Position numbers and translations under genes: made by a program. Below are positions 24,756-33,685 of a stretch of DNA of 64,000 nucleotides, piece after piece (within the stretch, counting starts at the first letter, position 1; each line of letters opens with the position of its first letter). Source of the stretch: Streptomyces termitum (lineage in GTDB: Bacteria; Actinomycetota; Actinomycetes; Streptomycetales; Streptomycetaceae); assembly GCF_014650175.1 (NCBI RefSeq), contig NZ_BMUL01000001.1, positions 629,199-693,198 on the forward strand, written 5' to 3'. Under the pieces are notes generated by a model. That model worked only from the letters and a program-made list of their open reading frames with translations. It ran no database searches and had not been told where the DNA came from.

Positions 24756-25349
24756 ATGAGCGCACTCGCTGCCGAGCCCCACCCCGACGCGGGCAACGGC
24801 TGGGAGGACCTGGTCCGTCGCTGGGAGTCGATGGACTGGCCCGAGGGCTGCAAGGTGGAGATCATCGAGGGGATCATCACCGTGGCACCGTCACCCGCCA
24901 ACCAGCACAACGGCATCGCGGAGGAGATCCAGCGCAGGCTGTACCGGGTGATCCCGGAGGACTGGGGCATCTACCAGACCCAGGCCGTCGCCATCCCCGC
25001 GAGGGCGGGCATGTACGTCCCCGATCTACTGGTCGCGCCCAAGGCGGCGCTGCGGGAGTCCAGCGGCCACTTCATCCCGGCGGCGGAGGCGGAGCTGGTC
25101 GTGGAGATCACCTCGCGGTCGAACGCGAACCACGACCGGATCGCGAAGGCCGCCGGCTACGCCACGGCCGGTGTGCCGCTCTACCTCCTGGTCGACCGCT
25201 GGGCGCCGGGCGGGCCGACGGTCACGCTCTACGGACAGCCCGCCTCCGACGTCTACCGGGTCCTGCGCGCCGTCCCGTTCGGCGAGAAGATCCACCTCCC
25301 CGCCCCGTTCGACCTGACCCTCGACACCGCCGAGTTCCCCTCCGCCTGA
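24756..25349 (+). CDS. Uma2-family (DUF820) restriction-endonuclease-like protein
   Basis: 197 residues from ATG 24756 with GAGGAG upstream. 'VEIIEGIITVAPSPANQHNGIAEEI', 'YVPDLLVAP' and 'LVVEITSRSNANHDRIAKAAGYATAGVPLYLLVD' are the conserved blocks of the Uma2/DUF820 family, with the Asp (in PDLLV) and ExT/K-like residues of a PD-(D/E)XK nuclease fold. These proteins occur in many copies in Streptomyces and have no established role. It stands alone between the deoA terminator and the STAS gene. Confidence 0.8.
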   Translation: MSALAAEPHPDAGNGWEDLVRRWESMDWPEGCKVEIIEGIITVAPSPANQHNGIAEEIQRRLYRVIPEDWGIYQTQAVAIPARAGMYVPDLLVAPKAALRESSGHFIPAAEAELVVEITSRSNANHDRIAKAAGYATAGVPLYLLVDRWAPGGPTVTLYGQPASDVYRVLRAVPFGEKIHLPAPFDLTLDTAEFPSA

Positions 25350-25359
25350 GCCCGCCGCG

Positions 25360-25659
25360 ATGAGTTCCGGCCCTCGGGCCGGTCACCCCCTCGTGGACAC
25401 CAGCCGACCCCTCGTCATGGCCCTGCCTGCCGCGCCCACCCGTGAGGAGGTCGCCCGGCTCTGTGCCGAGCTGGCCGCCGCCCCGCCGGGGGACGTGCGC
25501 TGCCGGGTCGACGCGGCGGCGGACGGGCTCGCCGCCGTCGACGCCCTGGCCCGGCTGGCGCTCGCCGCCCGCCGGGCGGGCCACCGGCTGACCTTCCACG
25601 GAGCGGGACCCGGCCTCACGGCCCTGCTCCGCCTCACCGGCCTCGATCAGGTGCTCTAG
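25360..25659 (+). CDS. STAS-domain (anti-sigma antagonist-like) protein
   Basis: 99 residues, with 'RPLVMALPAAPTREEVARLCAELAA', 'VDALARLALAARRAGHRLTFHGAGPGLTALLRLTGLDQVL' matching the STAS fold of small actinobacterial anti-anti-sigma relatives, including the helix after the usual phospho-Ser position; I see no clear DSxG serine. ATG 25360 is used; GTG 25393 is an alternative. It ends overlapping by 4 nt the convergent sigma gene. A partner anti-sigma kinase is not visible in the neighbourhood. Confidence 0.6.
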   Translation: MSSGPRAGHPLVDTSRPLVMALPAAPTREEVARLCAELAAAPPGDVRCRVDAAADGLAAVDALARLALAARRAGHRLTFHGAGPGLTALLRLTGLDQVL

Positions 25660-26627
25660 CCGTCCAGCCGCTCCGGCAGGTCGAAGAGGGGGAACCAGCG
25701 CGGGGTGTCCAGGAAGAAGTCCATCCCGGCCACCTTCCCGTCCCGCAGCTCCAGCACGATGAGCGCCCAGGGGCTGTAGCCGCCCTCCGGGTCCGGGTGG
25801 TAGTGGGCGAAGGCCGGCGCGCCGTTGGCGACGGTCGGGACCAGCTTCGAGCCGCGGCACACGTCGCCGACGCCGAGCATCCAGCCGACGATGTTCTCGT
25901 GGCCCTGGAGCCACAGGTCGAACGGCGGCATGGTCATGGTCGCGTCCTCGTGGAGGAGCGCGGTCAGCGCCTGCATGTCGTAGCCCTCGAAGGCCGCCAC
26001 GTACCGCTCCAGGAGCGCCTGCTGCTCCTCGTCCAGCGGGTTCGCCGCGTCGGACTCGGCGGGGGCCTGCTCGGCGATGGTCGCGCGGGCCCGCTGGAGC
26101 GCGCTGTTCACCGACGCGACGGTGGTGTCGAGGAGTTCGGCGACCTCGGCGGCCTTCCACGCGAGGACCTCGCGCAGGATGAGCACCGCGCGCTGCTTCG
26201 GCGCCAGGTGCTGGAGCGCGGCCACGAAGGCGAGCCGCACGGTCTCCCGGTGCAGCGCGGCCTCGGCCGGGTCGCCGGCGGTCGGCATCACGCGCCCGTC
26301 CGGGATCGGCTCCAGCCAGGTGATCTCCGGCTGCTTGACGAGCTGCGCCTGCGCGACGGGCGTCGGGCCGGACAGGTCCATCGGCCGGGCCCGCTTGTTG
26401 CCCGCGTTGAGCGCGTCGAGGCAGACGTTGGTGGCGATCCGGTAGAGCCAGGACCGCAGCGACGAGCGTCCCTCGAAGGAGTCGATCGCCTTCCAGGCCC
26501 GCACCATCGTGTCCTGTACCGCGTCCTCCGCCTCGAAGGAGGAACCGAGCATCCGGTAGCAGTAACCGGTCAGCTCCCTGCGGTACTTGTCGAGTTCCTC
26601 GGTCGTCGCCGTCGCGGCTTCGCTCAT
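25656..26627 (-). CDS. ECF sigma factor with C-terminal SnoaL-like domain
   Basis: 323 residues from ATG 26627. Residues 10-75 form region 2 ('YCYRMLGSSFEAEDAVQDTMVRAWKAIDSFEGRSSLRSWLYRIATNVCLD'), about 130-185 region 4 ('LAPKQRAVLILREVLAWKAAEVAELLDTTVASVNSALQRAR'), and from about 200 an NTF2/SnoaL-like domain ('LERYVAAFEGYDMQALTALLHEDATMTMPPF'). Sigma factors with such fused tails (SigJ/SigG-like ECF groups) usually need no separate anti-sigma factor; the tail tunes activity. No anti-sigma gene adjoins. Confidence 0.88.
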   Translation of the reverse strand: MSEAATATTEELDKYRRELTGYCYRMLGSSFEAEDAVQDTMVRAWKAIDSFEGRSSLRSWLYRIATNVCLDALNAGNKRARPMDLSGPTPVAQAQLVKQPEITWLEPIPDGRVMPTAGDPAEAALHRETVRLAFVAALQHLAPKQRAVLILREVLAWKAAEVAELLDTTVASVNSALQRARATIAEQAPAESDAANPLDEEQQALLERYVAAFEGYDMQALTALLHEDATMTMPPFDLWLQGHENIVGWMLGVGDVCRGSKLVPTVANGAPAFAHYHPDPEGGYSPWALIVLELRDGKVAGMDFFLDTPRWFPLFDLPERLDG

Positions 26628-26709
26628 CGGGTCACACCCCACTCACCCCTCACCGGCACCGGTCGGTGCCGGTGAGAGCGAAGCTACCGCAGCGCACTGA
26701 CAGCCGGGG

Positions 26710-27417
26710 TCAGGTTCCCGGCTTGCGCCCGTACACGTAGACCTCGTCGCCGTTGCGCAGGAGGTTCCAGTACGCCTTGGCGTCGGCGGGGCGCATGTTG
26801 ACGCAGCCGGCCGAGCCGGGCGGGTTCCACATGGACTTGGTGACCGAGTGGAAGGCCTGGCCGCCGTCGAAGAACTGGGCGTACGGCATCGACACGTTGT
26901 AGAGCGTCGACCAGTGGTTGATGTTCCGCCAGTAGACCTTCTTGAGGCCGGTACGGGTCTCGGTGCCGTCCTTGCCGGTGCGCACCGGCACCGGGCCGTA
27001 CTTCAGCTTGGCGCCGTCCTGGATCCAGGACAGCTGGCGGGTGAGGTCCACGCAGGCGATCCGGCCCTTGTTGGTCGGGCACGTGCCGGCCTTGTTCGGG
27101 GTGGTCCCGGCGGCCTTCTGCTGGAGCATCGTGTTCATCGTCTGCCAGGTCAGCGGGCCCGCGTACCCCATGGTCGGGGTGATGCCGTGGGTGCGCTGGA
27201 ACTTCTGGATCGCGGTGCAGTCGGCGGCCGACTGGCGCCCGTCGACCGGGCGGCCGAGGAACTTCTCGACCTGCTTCTGGTACGGCCCCGTCGTCACGTT
27301 GCACGAGGCGGCCTGGGCCGGCGCGGCGCCGAGCACGACCGTCACCGGCACCAGGAGCGAGGTGAGGCCGGCGGCTATGCCCGCCCGCTTCCCCGCACGG
27401 CGCGTGAATCCGTTCAT
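26710..27417 (-). CDS. Secreted L,D-transpeptidase-like protein with altered SHGC motif
   Basis: 235 residues from ATG 27417, chosen because GGGGGAG stands 9 nt before it; an upstream TTG at 27426 would touch the ribosome site. A signal peptide ends near 'APAQAAS'. A short PG-binding-like region ('AIQKFQRTHGITPTMGYAGPLTWQTMN') precedes a YkuD domain. The upstream catalytic His ('QAFHSVTKSMW') and Cys ('GSAGCVNMRP') are present, but the canonical SHGC reads SAGC, so one conserved His is Ala. It probably still acts on the cell wall; activity is less certain than for the lipoprotein at 4583-5503. Confidence 0.8.
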   Translation of the reverse strand: MNGFTRRAGKRAGIAAGLTSLLVPVTVVLGAAPAQAASCNVTTGPYQKQVEKFLGRPVDGRQSAADCTAIQKFQRTHGITPTMGYAGPLTWQTMNTMLQQKAAGTTPNKAGTCPTNKGRIACVDLTRQLSWIQDGAKLKYGPVPVRTGKDGTETRTGLKKVYWRNINHWSTLYNVSMPYAQFFDGGQAFHSVTKSMWNPPGSAGCVNMRPADAKAYWNLLRNGDEVYVYGRKPGT

Positions 27418-27518
27418 GATCTTCAACTCCCCCTAGAGTCCTGTCTCCTGGGACGTCCGCGGAAGTATGTCAGTTGCGCCCGGACCGAGGATGTGACCGT
27501 ACGGTCATATGCCCGTTC

Positions 27519-28778
27519 TCAGGCCGTCACCGGGAGCGGCCGCCGCGCCGCCACGCGCGCGCTGTGCGTCCCGTACAGGGTGATCGAGACGACGCCCGCG
27601 ACCGCGACCAGGCCGATTCCGACCGTCCCGCCCCAGCCGCCCGCGTGGAAGGCGACCGCGCCCAGCGTGCCGCCCGCGCTGGAGCCCAGGTAGTACGCCG
27701 ACTGGTAGAGCGCCGACGCCTGCGCCCGGCCCGTCTTCGCGGTCCGGCTCACCGACGACGACGCCACCGCGTGGCCCGCGAAGAAGCCGGCCGTGATGAG
27801 GACCAGGCCCGCCAGGACCGCGGCCAGCGACTCGCCGAGCGAGAGCAGCAGACCGGCGGCGGTGGTGGAGACCGCCAGGTAGAGCGCCCCGCGCCGGCCC
27901 ATCCGGCCGACCAGCCGGCCGGCCGCCGCCGAGGAGGCCGTACCGACCAGGTAGACGAGGAAGACCGAGCCGACCACACCGGGCGGCAGCGAGAACGGCG
28001 CCTCGGCCAGCCGGTAGCCGATCACCGTGTACACCGCGCCGAAGACCGTCATGAACAGCGCGCCGATCCCGTACAGCCGCAGCAGCAGCGGGTCCGCCAG
28101 GTGCGCCCGCACCGTCCCGGCCAGCGCCCTCGGGTCGAGGGTGCCGGGGGTGAAGTGCCGGGCCTTCGGCAGCAGTGCCCGGAAGGCCAGCGCGCACAGC
28201 AGCGACGTCACGCCGACGGCGGCCAGACCGGCCCGCCAGCCCCACAGCTGCGCCACCCAGCCGGTGACGATCCGGCCGCTCATGCCGCCGATCGAATTGC
28301 CCGCGACGAAGAGGCCGATGGCGCCGATCAGCGCCCGGGGCCGCACCTCCTCGGCCAGGTACGCCATCGCCGAGGCCGGCAGTCCGGCCAGCGCCGCGCC
28401 CTGCACCGCCCGCAGCGCGATCAGGACCTCCAGGTTCGGCGCGAACGGCACGAGCAGCGCCACGCCGACCGCGACCGCGAGGGAGCCGGTCATCATCGCG
28501 CGCCGCCCGAAGCGCTCCGACAGCGCGCTGAGCGGCAGCACGCACAGGGCGAGCGCGCCGGTCGCGGCGGAGACGGTCCAGGAGGCGGCCGAGGCGGTGG
28601 CGCCGAACTCGGCGGAGATCGCCGGGAGGAGGGCCTGGGTGGAGTAGAGGAGCGCGAAGGCGGCGAGGCCGGCGGCGAAGAGGGCGAGGCTCATCCGGCG
28701 GTGGCCGGGGGCGCCCGGGGCGAGGCGGGTGTCGGCGGACGCGAGGGTGGCGTCCGCCTTGGTACTGGCGGAAGGCAT
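27519..28778 (-). CDS. MFS transporter
   Basis: 419 residues with twelve hydrophobic segments. 'LSERFGRRAMMTGSLAVAVGVALLVP' (between helices 2 and 3) and 'GRLVGRMGRRGALYLAVSTTAAG' (equivalent loop of the second half) are major-facilitator signatures. Substrate unknown; drug/H+ antiporter-like sequence. ATG 28778 lies 6 nt after a TACGTT box on the minus strand, suggesting leaderless expression. It is divergent, 62 nt apart, from a LysR gene, the standard arrangement for a LysR-controlled exporter. Confidence 0.85.
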   Translation of the reverse strand: MPSASTKADATLASADTRLAPGAPGHRRMSLALFAAGLAAFALLYSTQALLPAISAEFGATASAASWTVSAATGALALCVLPLSALSERFGRRAMMTGSLAVAVGVALLVPFAPNLEVLIALRAVQGAALAGLPASAMAYLAEEVRPRALIGAIGLFVAGNSIGGMSGRIVTGWVAQLWGWRAGLAAVGVTSLLCALAFRALLPKARHFTPGTLDPRALAGTVRAHLADPLLLRLYGIGALFMTVFGAVYTVIGYRLAEAPFSLPPGVVGSVFLVYLVGTASSAAAGRLVGRMGRRGALYLAVSTTAAGLLLSLGESLAAVLAGLVLITAGFFAGHAVASSSVSRTAKTGRAQASALYQSAYYLGSSAGGTLGAVAFHAGGWGGTVGIGLVAVAGVVSITLYGTHSARVAARRPLPVTA

Positions 28779-28840
28779 GCCACGAACGTAGGACGACCCG
28801 TTTCATGCGTCCAATGCATGGAACTGCTGTAATCGTTCCC

Positions 28841-29824
28841 ATGGTGCATGAGTACAGGTCACAGCCTCGCCTGTCACCGAACAGTAACGAAGAAGACATG
28901 GGATCGCTGCTGGCGCCCCGGCTCGCCTACTTCGCCGCGGTCGCCCGCCACGAGCACGTCACCCGGGCCGCCGCCGAACTGGGCGTCCCCCAGTCGACGC
29001 TCTCGCGCGCCATGGTCCGGCTGGAGGACGACCTCGGGGTGGCCCTCTTCGCCCGCCGGGGCCGCACCGTCTCCCTCACCCCGGCCGGCCGCCGCTTCCT
29101 CACCGCCGCCGAGCGGGCCCTCGCCGAGGTCGAGCGGGCCGCCGACACCGTACGGGCCGACGCCGACCCCGCCGCCGGCCGGGTCGCCTTCGGCTTCCTG
29201 CACACCATGGGCTCGGAGACCGTCCCGGCCCTGATCCGGGCCTTCCGCGTCGACCACCCCCGGGTCCGCTTCACCCTGGTGCAGAACTACGGCGAGGCGA
29301 TGATCGAACGGCTCCGGGCCGGCGAGCTCGACCTCTGCCTCACCTCCCCGGTCCCCGACGCCCCCGACCTGGTCGGCCGCCGCCTCGACGAGCAGCGGCT
29401 GCGGCTCGTCGTCCCCGACGACCACCGCCTCGCCGGCCGCAAGCGGGTCCGGCTCGCCGAGGCCGCCGACGAGACCTTCGTGACCCTGGAACCGGGCTAC
29501 GGGCTCCGCCGCATCACCGACGACCTGTGCGCCGAGGCCGGCTTCACGCCCCGGGTCGCCTTCGAGGGCGAGGAGGCCGAGACGCTGCGCGGCCTGGTCG
29601 CGGCCGGCCTCGGGGTGGCCCTGCTGCCGCCGCCCGCCGTGCCGCGCCCCGGCGTCGTGGAGCTGACCGTGACGGCGCCGCGCGCGGTCCGCGAGATCGG
29701 GGTGGCCTGGCTCGACGGCCACCCGGACACCGCCCCGGTGGCCGCCTTCAAGAAGTTCCTGCTGGGCCGCCGGGGCCATCTGCTGCCCAAGGGGGCGGCG
29801 GGGGAGTCCTCAGCGCCGGCGTGA
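28841..29824 (+). CDS. LysR-family transcriptional regulator
   Basis: 327 residues. The HTH occupies about residues 25-85 ('LAPRLAYFAAVARHEHVTRAAAELGVPQSTLSRAMVRLEDDLG'), followed by the LysR effector domain ('ADPAAGRVAFGFLHTMGSETVPALIRAF'). ATG 28841 gives the MVHEY... start common in streptomycete homologues; ATG 28898 would begin directly at the HTH. Divergent from the MFS gene, its likely target. The 3' end overlaps the convergent hydrolase-like gene by 15 nt. Confidence 0.87.
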   Translation: MVHEYRSQPRLSPNSNEEDMGSLLAPRLAYFAAVARHEHVTRAAAELGVPQSTLSRAMVRLEDDLGVALFARRGRTVSLTPAGRRFLTAAERALAEVERAADTVRADADPAAGRVAFGFLHTMGSETVPALIRAFRVDHPRVRFTLVQNYGEAMIERLRAGELDLCLTSPVPDAPDLVGRRLDEQRLRLVVPDDHRLAGRKRVRLAEAADETFVTLEPGYGLRRITDDLCAEAGFTPRVAFEGEEAETLRGLVAAGLGVALLPPPAVPRPGVVELTVTAPRAVREIGVAWLDGHPDTAPVAAFKKFLLGRRGHLLPKGAAGESSAPA

Positions 29825-30586
29825 GCCGCCGAAGCCCGCCGCCAGCGGCATCCGCAGCCCGATCGGCGGCGGCGCGGCCATCGCGTCCGTCAGCGGCCGG
29901 GCCACCGGCCGGCCGAACAGCGCGCCGAGCGCGAAGTCGGCGGCGAGCGCCCGCACCTCGGAGGCGTACTGGCGCAGCGCGTGCCCGTCGGTGTGCACCT
30001 CGAAGCGGCACGTCTCCCGGTTCGCCTTCTTGGCGCGCACCGCGTAGCGGAAGGAGAGCTCGGGGTCGGTCGCGGCGTCGTCGGTGCCGTGCACGATCAG
30101 CACCCGGCGGCCGGTGAGCTGCCGCACCGGCTCCGGCTCGGCGGCGACGTCGTCCTCCGGCAGCCAGGGCGCGAGCGCCATCACCGCGCCGACCGCCGGA
30201 TGCCCGGCGGCGCGCAGCGCGGCCCGCGCGCCCATGCCGTGGCCGACGAGGCAGACCGGTACGTCGCCGTGGCGCCGCACCGCCTCGGCGATCGCCCAGG
30301 AGGCGTCCGCCGCGAGTTCCGCGTCGGCGCCGTTCCAGCCCCGTCCCCGGTAGCGGACCACCTGGGCGAGCAGCCCGTCCGCCCGTCCGGCGCGGGCCAG
30401 TGCGCGCGCCATCGGCAGCGCGGCGGCGTGCGCGCGGGCCGACGCCCGGCGGCCCGACACCGGTTCCCCGTCCGGCAGGAGCAGCACCACGCCGCCCACC
30501 GCCGTCGCGGACCGTGAAACCCCGACAGGCCGACCGAGCCGGGGTCTCCGGCCGTCGGCGGTCCCCACGAGTGCGTACTGCGCCAT
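29810..30586 (-). CDS. Alpha/beta-hydrolase-fold protein lacking the nucleophile serine
   Basis: 258 residues. The order of elements is that of dienelactone-hydrolase-like alpha/beta hydrolases: first strand with 'VVLLLPDGEPVSGRR', the nucleophile elbow 'CLVGHGMGARAALRAAG', an Asp region 'VLIVHGTDDAATDP' and a late His 'VHTDGHALRQYASE'. The elbow reads G-H-G-M-G where G-x-S-x-G is required, so the nucleophile appears to be Gly. The acid and His positions remain. It may be a non-catalytic binding protein, or another residue serves; reaction unknown. Confidence 0.7.
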   Translation of the reverse strand: MAQYALVGTADGRRPRLGRPVGVSRSATAVGGVVLLLPDGEPVSGRRASARAHAAALPMARALARAGRADGLLAQVVRYRGRGWNGADAELAADASWAIAEAVRRHGDVPVCLVGHGMGARAALRAAGHPAVGAVMALAPWLPEDDVAAEPEPVRQLTGRRVLIVHGTDDAATDPELSFRYAVRAKKANRETCRFEVHTDGHALRQYASEVRALAADFALGALFGRPVARPLTDAMAAPPPIGLRMPLAAGFGGSRRR

Positions 30587-30674
30587 GACAGAACAGTCTC
30601 AGAATCGGAGGTGTACGGCAGTCGTACGCGCGGTCTCTGTTACGTATCGTCCTTCAGGCGAACTCCCGGGGCCC

Positions 30675-31502
30675 CTACGCGCGTTCGAAGCACTCCACCG
30701 CGCCGACCGGGACGAAGCCGCGCCGCTCGTACCAGCGGCGCGGCCAGTCGTCGGCGAGCGCGGAGAGGAAGACGGTCGCGCAGCCGGCCCCGGCGGCGAG
30801 CCGCAGCGCCGTGTCCAGGACCACCCCGGCGTGACCCTGCCGCAGGTGGGAGGCGGCCGTCACCAGGTCCTCGACCTGTGCCACCCCGGCGACCGGGTCC
30901 AGATAGAGGTCGGCCCAGGAGGCGACCTCGCCCCACTCGTCGTGGGAGGCGAGGAAGCGGACGTCGGAGGTGCCGCGCCGGCGGGCCTCGCGCCGCCCGA
31001 CCAGGTCCCGGATCACCTCCTCCCCGACGTCGGGCAGGAAGCGGCGCCAGCTCTCCGCGACGGGGCCGCTCAGGGCCGGGAGGTCCACCTCGCGGGCCCC
31101 GCCGAGTTCGGGCACCGGGCCGGTGTGCCGCATGAGGAGCACGGTCGCGCGGGTGTACCCGGCCCGCTCCAGCGGCCCCGCGCAGGCCGCCGCGACGGCC
31201 GTGTCGAGGACGTAGACGGTCCGGTGGGGGAGGTGGGCGAGGAGTTCGTCGACCCGTCCGGGCAGGGCGTCCGGGTCGGTCGGGCCGTCCACGAGGACGT
31301 GGTTGTCGCCGTGCGAGAGCGCGTAGGCGTCGTTCAGCGCGGCGAAGCCGCCGGGGAAGTCGACGGTCCGGGCGGCCTGTCGGCGGGTGAAGGCGGACAG
31401 GAAGCCGTGGATGCGCCGGAGTTCAGCGGCGTCGCCGTCGCGGGTGCCGGTCGGGGAGGTGGTGCCGGGGTCGGGGCCGGTGGTGCCGGGGGCGGTGCTC
31501 AT
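30675..31502 (-). CDS. GNAT-family N-acetyltransferase
   Basis: 275 residues. The C-terminal half holds the GNAT fold: 'EVASWADLYLDPVAGVAQVEDLVTAASHLRQGHAGVVLDTAL' (strand 4, acyl-CoA loop, helix 3; the loop reads HLRQGHAG, a variant of RxxGxG/A), then 'VFLSALADDWPRRWYERRGFVPVG', the typical YxxxGF end motif. The N-terminal half is a second, degenerate GNAT-like lobe. Substrate unknown. ATG 31502; transcribed divergently from adenosine deaminase. Confidence 0.8.
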   Translation of the reverse strand: MSTAPGTTGPDPGTTSPTGTRDGDAAELRRIHGFLSAFTRRQAARTVDFPGGFAALNDAYALSHGDNHVLVDGPTDPDALPGRVDELLAHLPHRTVYVLDTAVAAACAGPLERAGYTRATVLLMRHTGPVPELGGAREVDLPALSGPVAESWRRFLPDVGEEVIRDLVGRREARRRGTSDVRFLASHDEWGEVASWADLYLDPVAGVAQVEDLVTAASHLRQGHAGVVLDTALRLAAGAGCATVFLSALADDWPRRWYERRGFVPVGAVECFERA

Positions 31503-31579
31503 CCCGGCAGCCTAGGCGGCGGTTCCGGGACCCGCACCGGAAAAACCTGGGGGCGGCGCCGGTCCCGACGAGGCGCGTT

Positions 31580-31601
31580 CTACGCGCGTAGGGGCTAGAG
31601 T
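31580..31601 (+). promoter_or_regulatory. Perfect nucleoside-regulon operator plus -10 box of add
   Basis: CTACGCGCGTAG at 31580-31591 is a perfect 12-bp palindrome. It is followed by TAGAGT (31596-31601), 6 nt before the ATG at 31608, i.e. a leaderless promoter whose -35/-10 spacer is occupied by the operator. Binding here would block RNA polymerase. Confidence 0.7.
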
Positions 31602-31607
31602 GCGGCA

Positions 31608-32762
31608 ATGACGAGCCAGACAACCCACGTCCCCACCGCGGACCAGATCCGCCGTGCCCCGAAGGTGCTGCTCCACGACCACCTCGACGGCGGACTGCGC
31701 CCCGGCACGATCATCGAACTCGCCCGCGCGCAGGGCTACTCGAAGCTCCCCGAGACCGAACCCGACAAGCTGGGCGCCTGGTTCCGGGACGCCGCCGACT
31801 CCGGCTCCCTGGAGCGCTACCTGGAGACCTTCGCCCACACCTGCGCCGTCATGCAGACCCGCGAGGCGCTGGTCCGGGTCGCCGCCGAGTGCGCCGTGGA
31901 CCTGGCCGAGGACGGCGTGGTCTACGCCGAGGTGCGCTACGCCCCCGAACAGCACCTGGAGGCCGGACTCACCCTCGAAGAGGTCGTCGAGGCGGTCAAC
32001 GAGGGCTTCCGGGAGGGCGAGCGGCTCGCCCGCGAGGCCGGGCACCGGATCCGCGTCGGCGCCCTGCTGACCGCCATGCGGCACGCGGCCCGCGCCCTGG
32101 AGATCGCGGAGCTGGCCAACCGCTACCGGGACGACGGCGTCGTCGGCTTCGACATCGCGGGCGCCGAGGCCGGCTACCCGCCCACCCGCCACCTCGACGC
32201 CTTCGAGTACCTGAAGCGGGAGAACAACCACTTCACCATCCACGCGGGCGAGGCGTTCGGCCTGCCGTCGATCTGGCAGGCGCTCCAGTGGTGCGGCGCC
32301 GACCGGCTCGGCCACGGCGTGCGGATCATCGACGACATCGAGGTCGCCGAGGACGGCGCGGTGACCCTCGGCCGGCTGGCCGCGTACGTCCGGGACAAGC
32401 GGATCCCGCTGGAGATGTGCCCCACCTCCAACCTCCAGACCGGCGCCGCCGCCTCGTACGCCGAGCACCCCATCGGGCTGCTGCGCAAGCTGCACTTCCG
32501 GGCGACCGTGAACACGGACAACCGTCTGATGAGTGGCACCAGCATGAGCCGGGAATTCGAGCTGCTGGTCGACGCCTTCGATTACACGCTCGACGATCTC
32601 CAGTGGTTCACGGTCAATGCGATGAAATCAGCGTTCATTCCTTTCGATGAACGGCTGGCCATGATCAATGACGTGATCAAGCCCGGATATGCCGAACTGA
32701 AGTCCGAGTGGCTCTTCCGGCAGACCGTCGCGACCAGCGGGTCTTCCACTCCGGGGGAGTGA
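31608..32762 (+). CDS. add: Adenosine deaminase
   Basis: 384 residues. '[15 protein letters not shown]' (zinc HxH), '[13 protein letters not shown]' (zinc His and catalytic Glu), 'DRLGHGVRI' and '[16 protein letters not shown]' (zinc Asp pair) cover all metal and catalytic residues of adenosine deaminases, which make inosine from adenosine (and the deoxy forms). Inosine is then a substrate for the purine nucleoside phosphorylase at 59 kb. Expression probably depends on the palindrome at 31580-31591. Third-position GC drops over the last about 230 bp. Confidence 0.92.
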   Translation: MTSQTTHVPTADQIRRAPKVLLHDHLDGGLRPGTIIELARAQGYSKLPETEPDKLGAWFRDAADSGSLERYLETFAHTCAVMQTREALVRVAAECAVDLAEDGVVYAEVRYAPEQHLEAGLTLEEVVEAVNEGFREGERLAREAGHRIRVGALLTAMRHAARALEIAELANRYRDDGVVGFDIAGAEAGYPPTRHLDAFEYLKRENNHFTIHAGEAFGLPSIWQALQWCGADRLGHGVRIIDDIEVAEDGAVTLGRLAAYVRDKRIPLEMCPTSNLQTGAAASYAEHPIGLLRKLHFRATVNTDNRLMSGTSMSREFELLVDAFDYTLDDLQWFTVNAMKSAFIPFDERLAMINDVIKPGYAELKSEWLFRQTVATSGSSTPGE

Positions 32763-32943
32763 GGAAAGGGGGCGGTGGGCGCCCGGCGCGCGCGACACCG
32801 GGCGGTGTTCGGGTGATTGCGGAGCGGGGTCGGGGCGGTTAACTTGCGAAGCTGCTCGGCACATCCGGAGCCATGCATTCCGCCGTTCCGGATTTCTTTC
32901 CTGATGTCCCGAAGCTAGCCCCCAAGCCAAGGAAGATCCTCAG

Positions 32944-33315
32944 ATGAAGCAGTCCGCCGCCAAGAAGCTCGGTGTCGCCGTCCTCGGCGCCGCATTCGCC
33001 GCTGCCGCCGCCGGCACGGCCTCCGCGGCCCCGCTCCCGGCACCGCTCGCCGGCGCCGACGCGCTGTCCACCGTGGGTCAGGTCGCCCCCCTCGGCGACG
33101 GCCTCACCCAGCTCCCCGACGGGGCCGGCGAGTCCCTCGCCGCCGGGCAGGGCGCCCTCGGCCAGGGCGTCGACCAGGGTGTGAAGACCCTCCCCGCCAC
33201 CGCCGGCCAGGTCACCCAGAACGCGCCGCTCGGCGCCGCCACCGGCGCCCTCGGCGCCACCCCCCTCGGCGGCCTCCTCGGCGGCCTCCCGCTCAACGGC
33301 CTGCCGCTCGGCTGA
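32944..33315 (+). CDS. Small secreted protein, Gly/Ala/Leu-rich
   Basis: 123 residues from ATG 32944 with GGAAG upstream. A clear signal peptide (residues 1-30, 'VAVLGAAFAAAAAGTASAAP') leads a mature chain of about 95 residues with no Cys and repeated Gly-Ala-Leu turns, ending 'LGGLLGGLPLNGLPLG'. No known domain; I do not recognise a chaplin or rodlin motif. It resembles in style the secreted protein at 38981-39379. The 181-nt upstream gap after add holds no gene. Confidence 0.65.
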   Translation: MKQSAAKKLGVAVLGAAFAAAAAGTASAAPLPAPLAGADALSTVGQVAPLGDGLTQLPDGAGESLAAGQGALGQGVDQGVKTLPATAGQVTQNAPLGAATGALGATPLGGLLGGLPLNGLPLG

Positions 33316-33331
33316 CCCGCCGCACACGCCC

Positions 33332-33370
33332 CAGGGGCGCGCACCCGGTCCTCCCGGGGGCGCGCCCCTG
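33332..33370. terminator. Bidirectional terminator
   Basis: CAGGGGCGCGC (33332-33342) and GCGCGCCCCTG (33360-33370) form an 11-bp stem between the convergent secreted-protein and PspC genes; the loop can pair further. Confidence 0.7.
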
Positions 33371-33393
33371 TCGTCTCCCCCGGCGGCCGGCCG

Positions 33394-33597
33394 CTACCAG
33401 GCGGTCTTCGCCGTCCGCGACTCGCCCGGCAGCAGCACCCACAGCGCCAGGTAGAGCAGGAACTGCGGGCCGGGCAGCAGGCACGAGACCAGGAAGATCA
33501 CGCGCATCGTCAGCGCGGAGGTGCCGAAGCGCCGGGCGAGCGCCGCGCACACCCCGCCGAGCATCCTGCCTTCGCTGGGGCGGACAAGTGCGGCCAT
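33394..33597 (-). CDS. PspC-domain small membrane protein
   Basis: 67 residues from ATG 33597 with GGAG upstream. 'LVRPSEGRMLGGVCAALARRFG' and 'MRVIFLVSCLLPGPQFLLYLALWVLLP' are the two halves of a PspC domain, the second containing the single membrane helix(es). PspC-like proteins sense or guard the membrane in phage-shock-type responses; this minimal form has no attached sensor or kinase domain. Downstream end lies against a bidirectional terminator. Confidence 0.82.
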   Translation of the reverse strand: MAALVRPSEGRMLGGVCAALARRFGTSALTMRVIFLVSCLLPGPQFLLYLALWVLLPGESRTAKTAW

Positions 33598-33685
33598 GGT
33601 GGGCTCCTTCGTCGATTCCGGAAGCCACCCCGTCGGGCTCCCGATGACTCCATGGTGCGTCCCGCCCCACCCCTTCGACATCGGA

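Noticed and set aside
30675..30686. CTACGCGCGTTC, 10/12 match to the nucleoside operator
   Set aside because: It is the stop codon and last codons of the acetyltransferase gene read in reverse, inside coding sequence and not before a nucleoside gene; best explained by chance.
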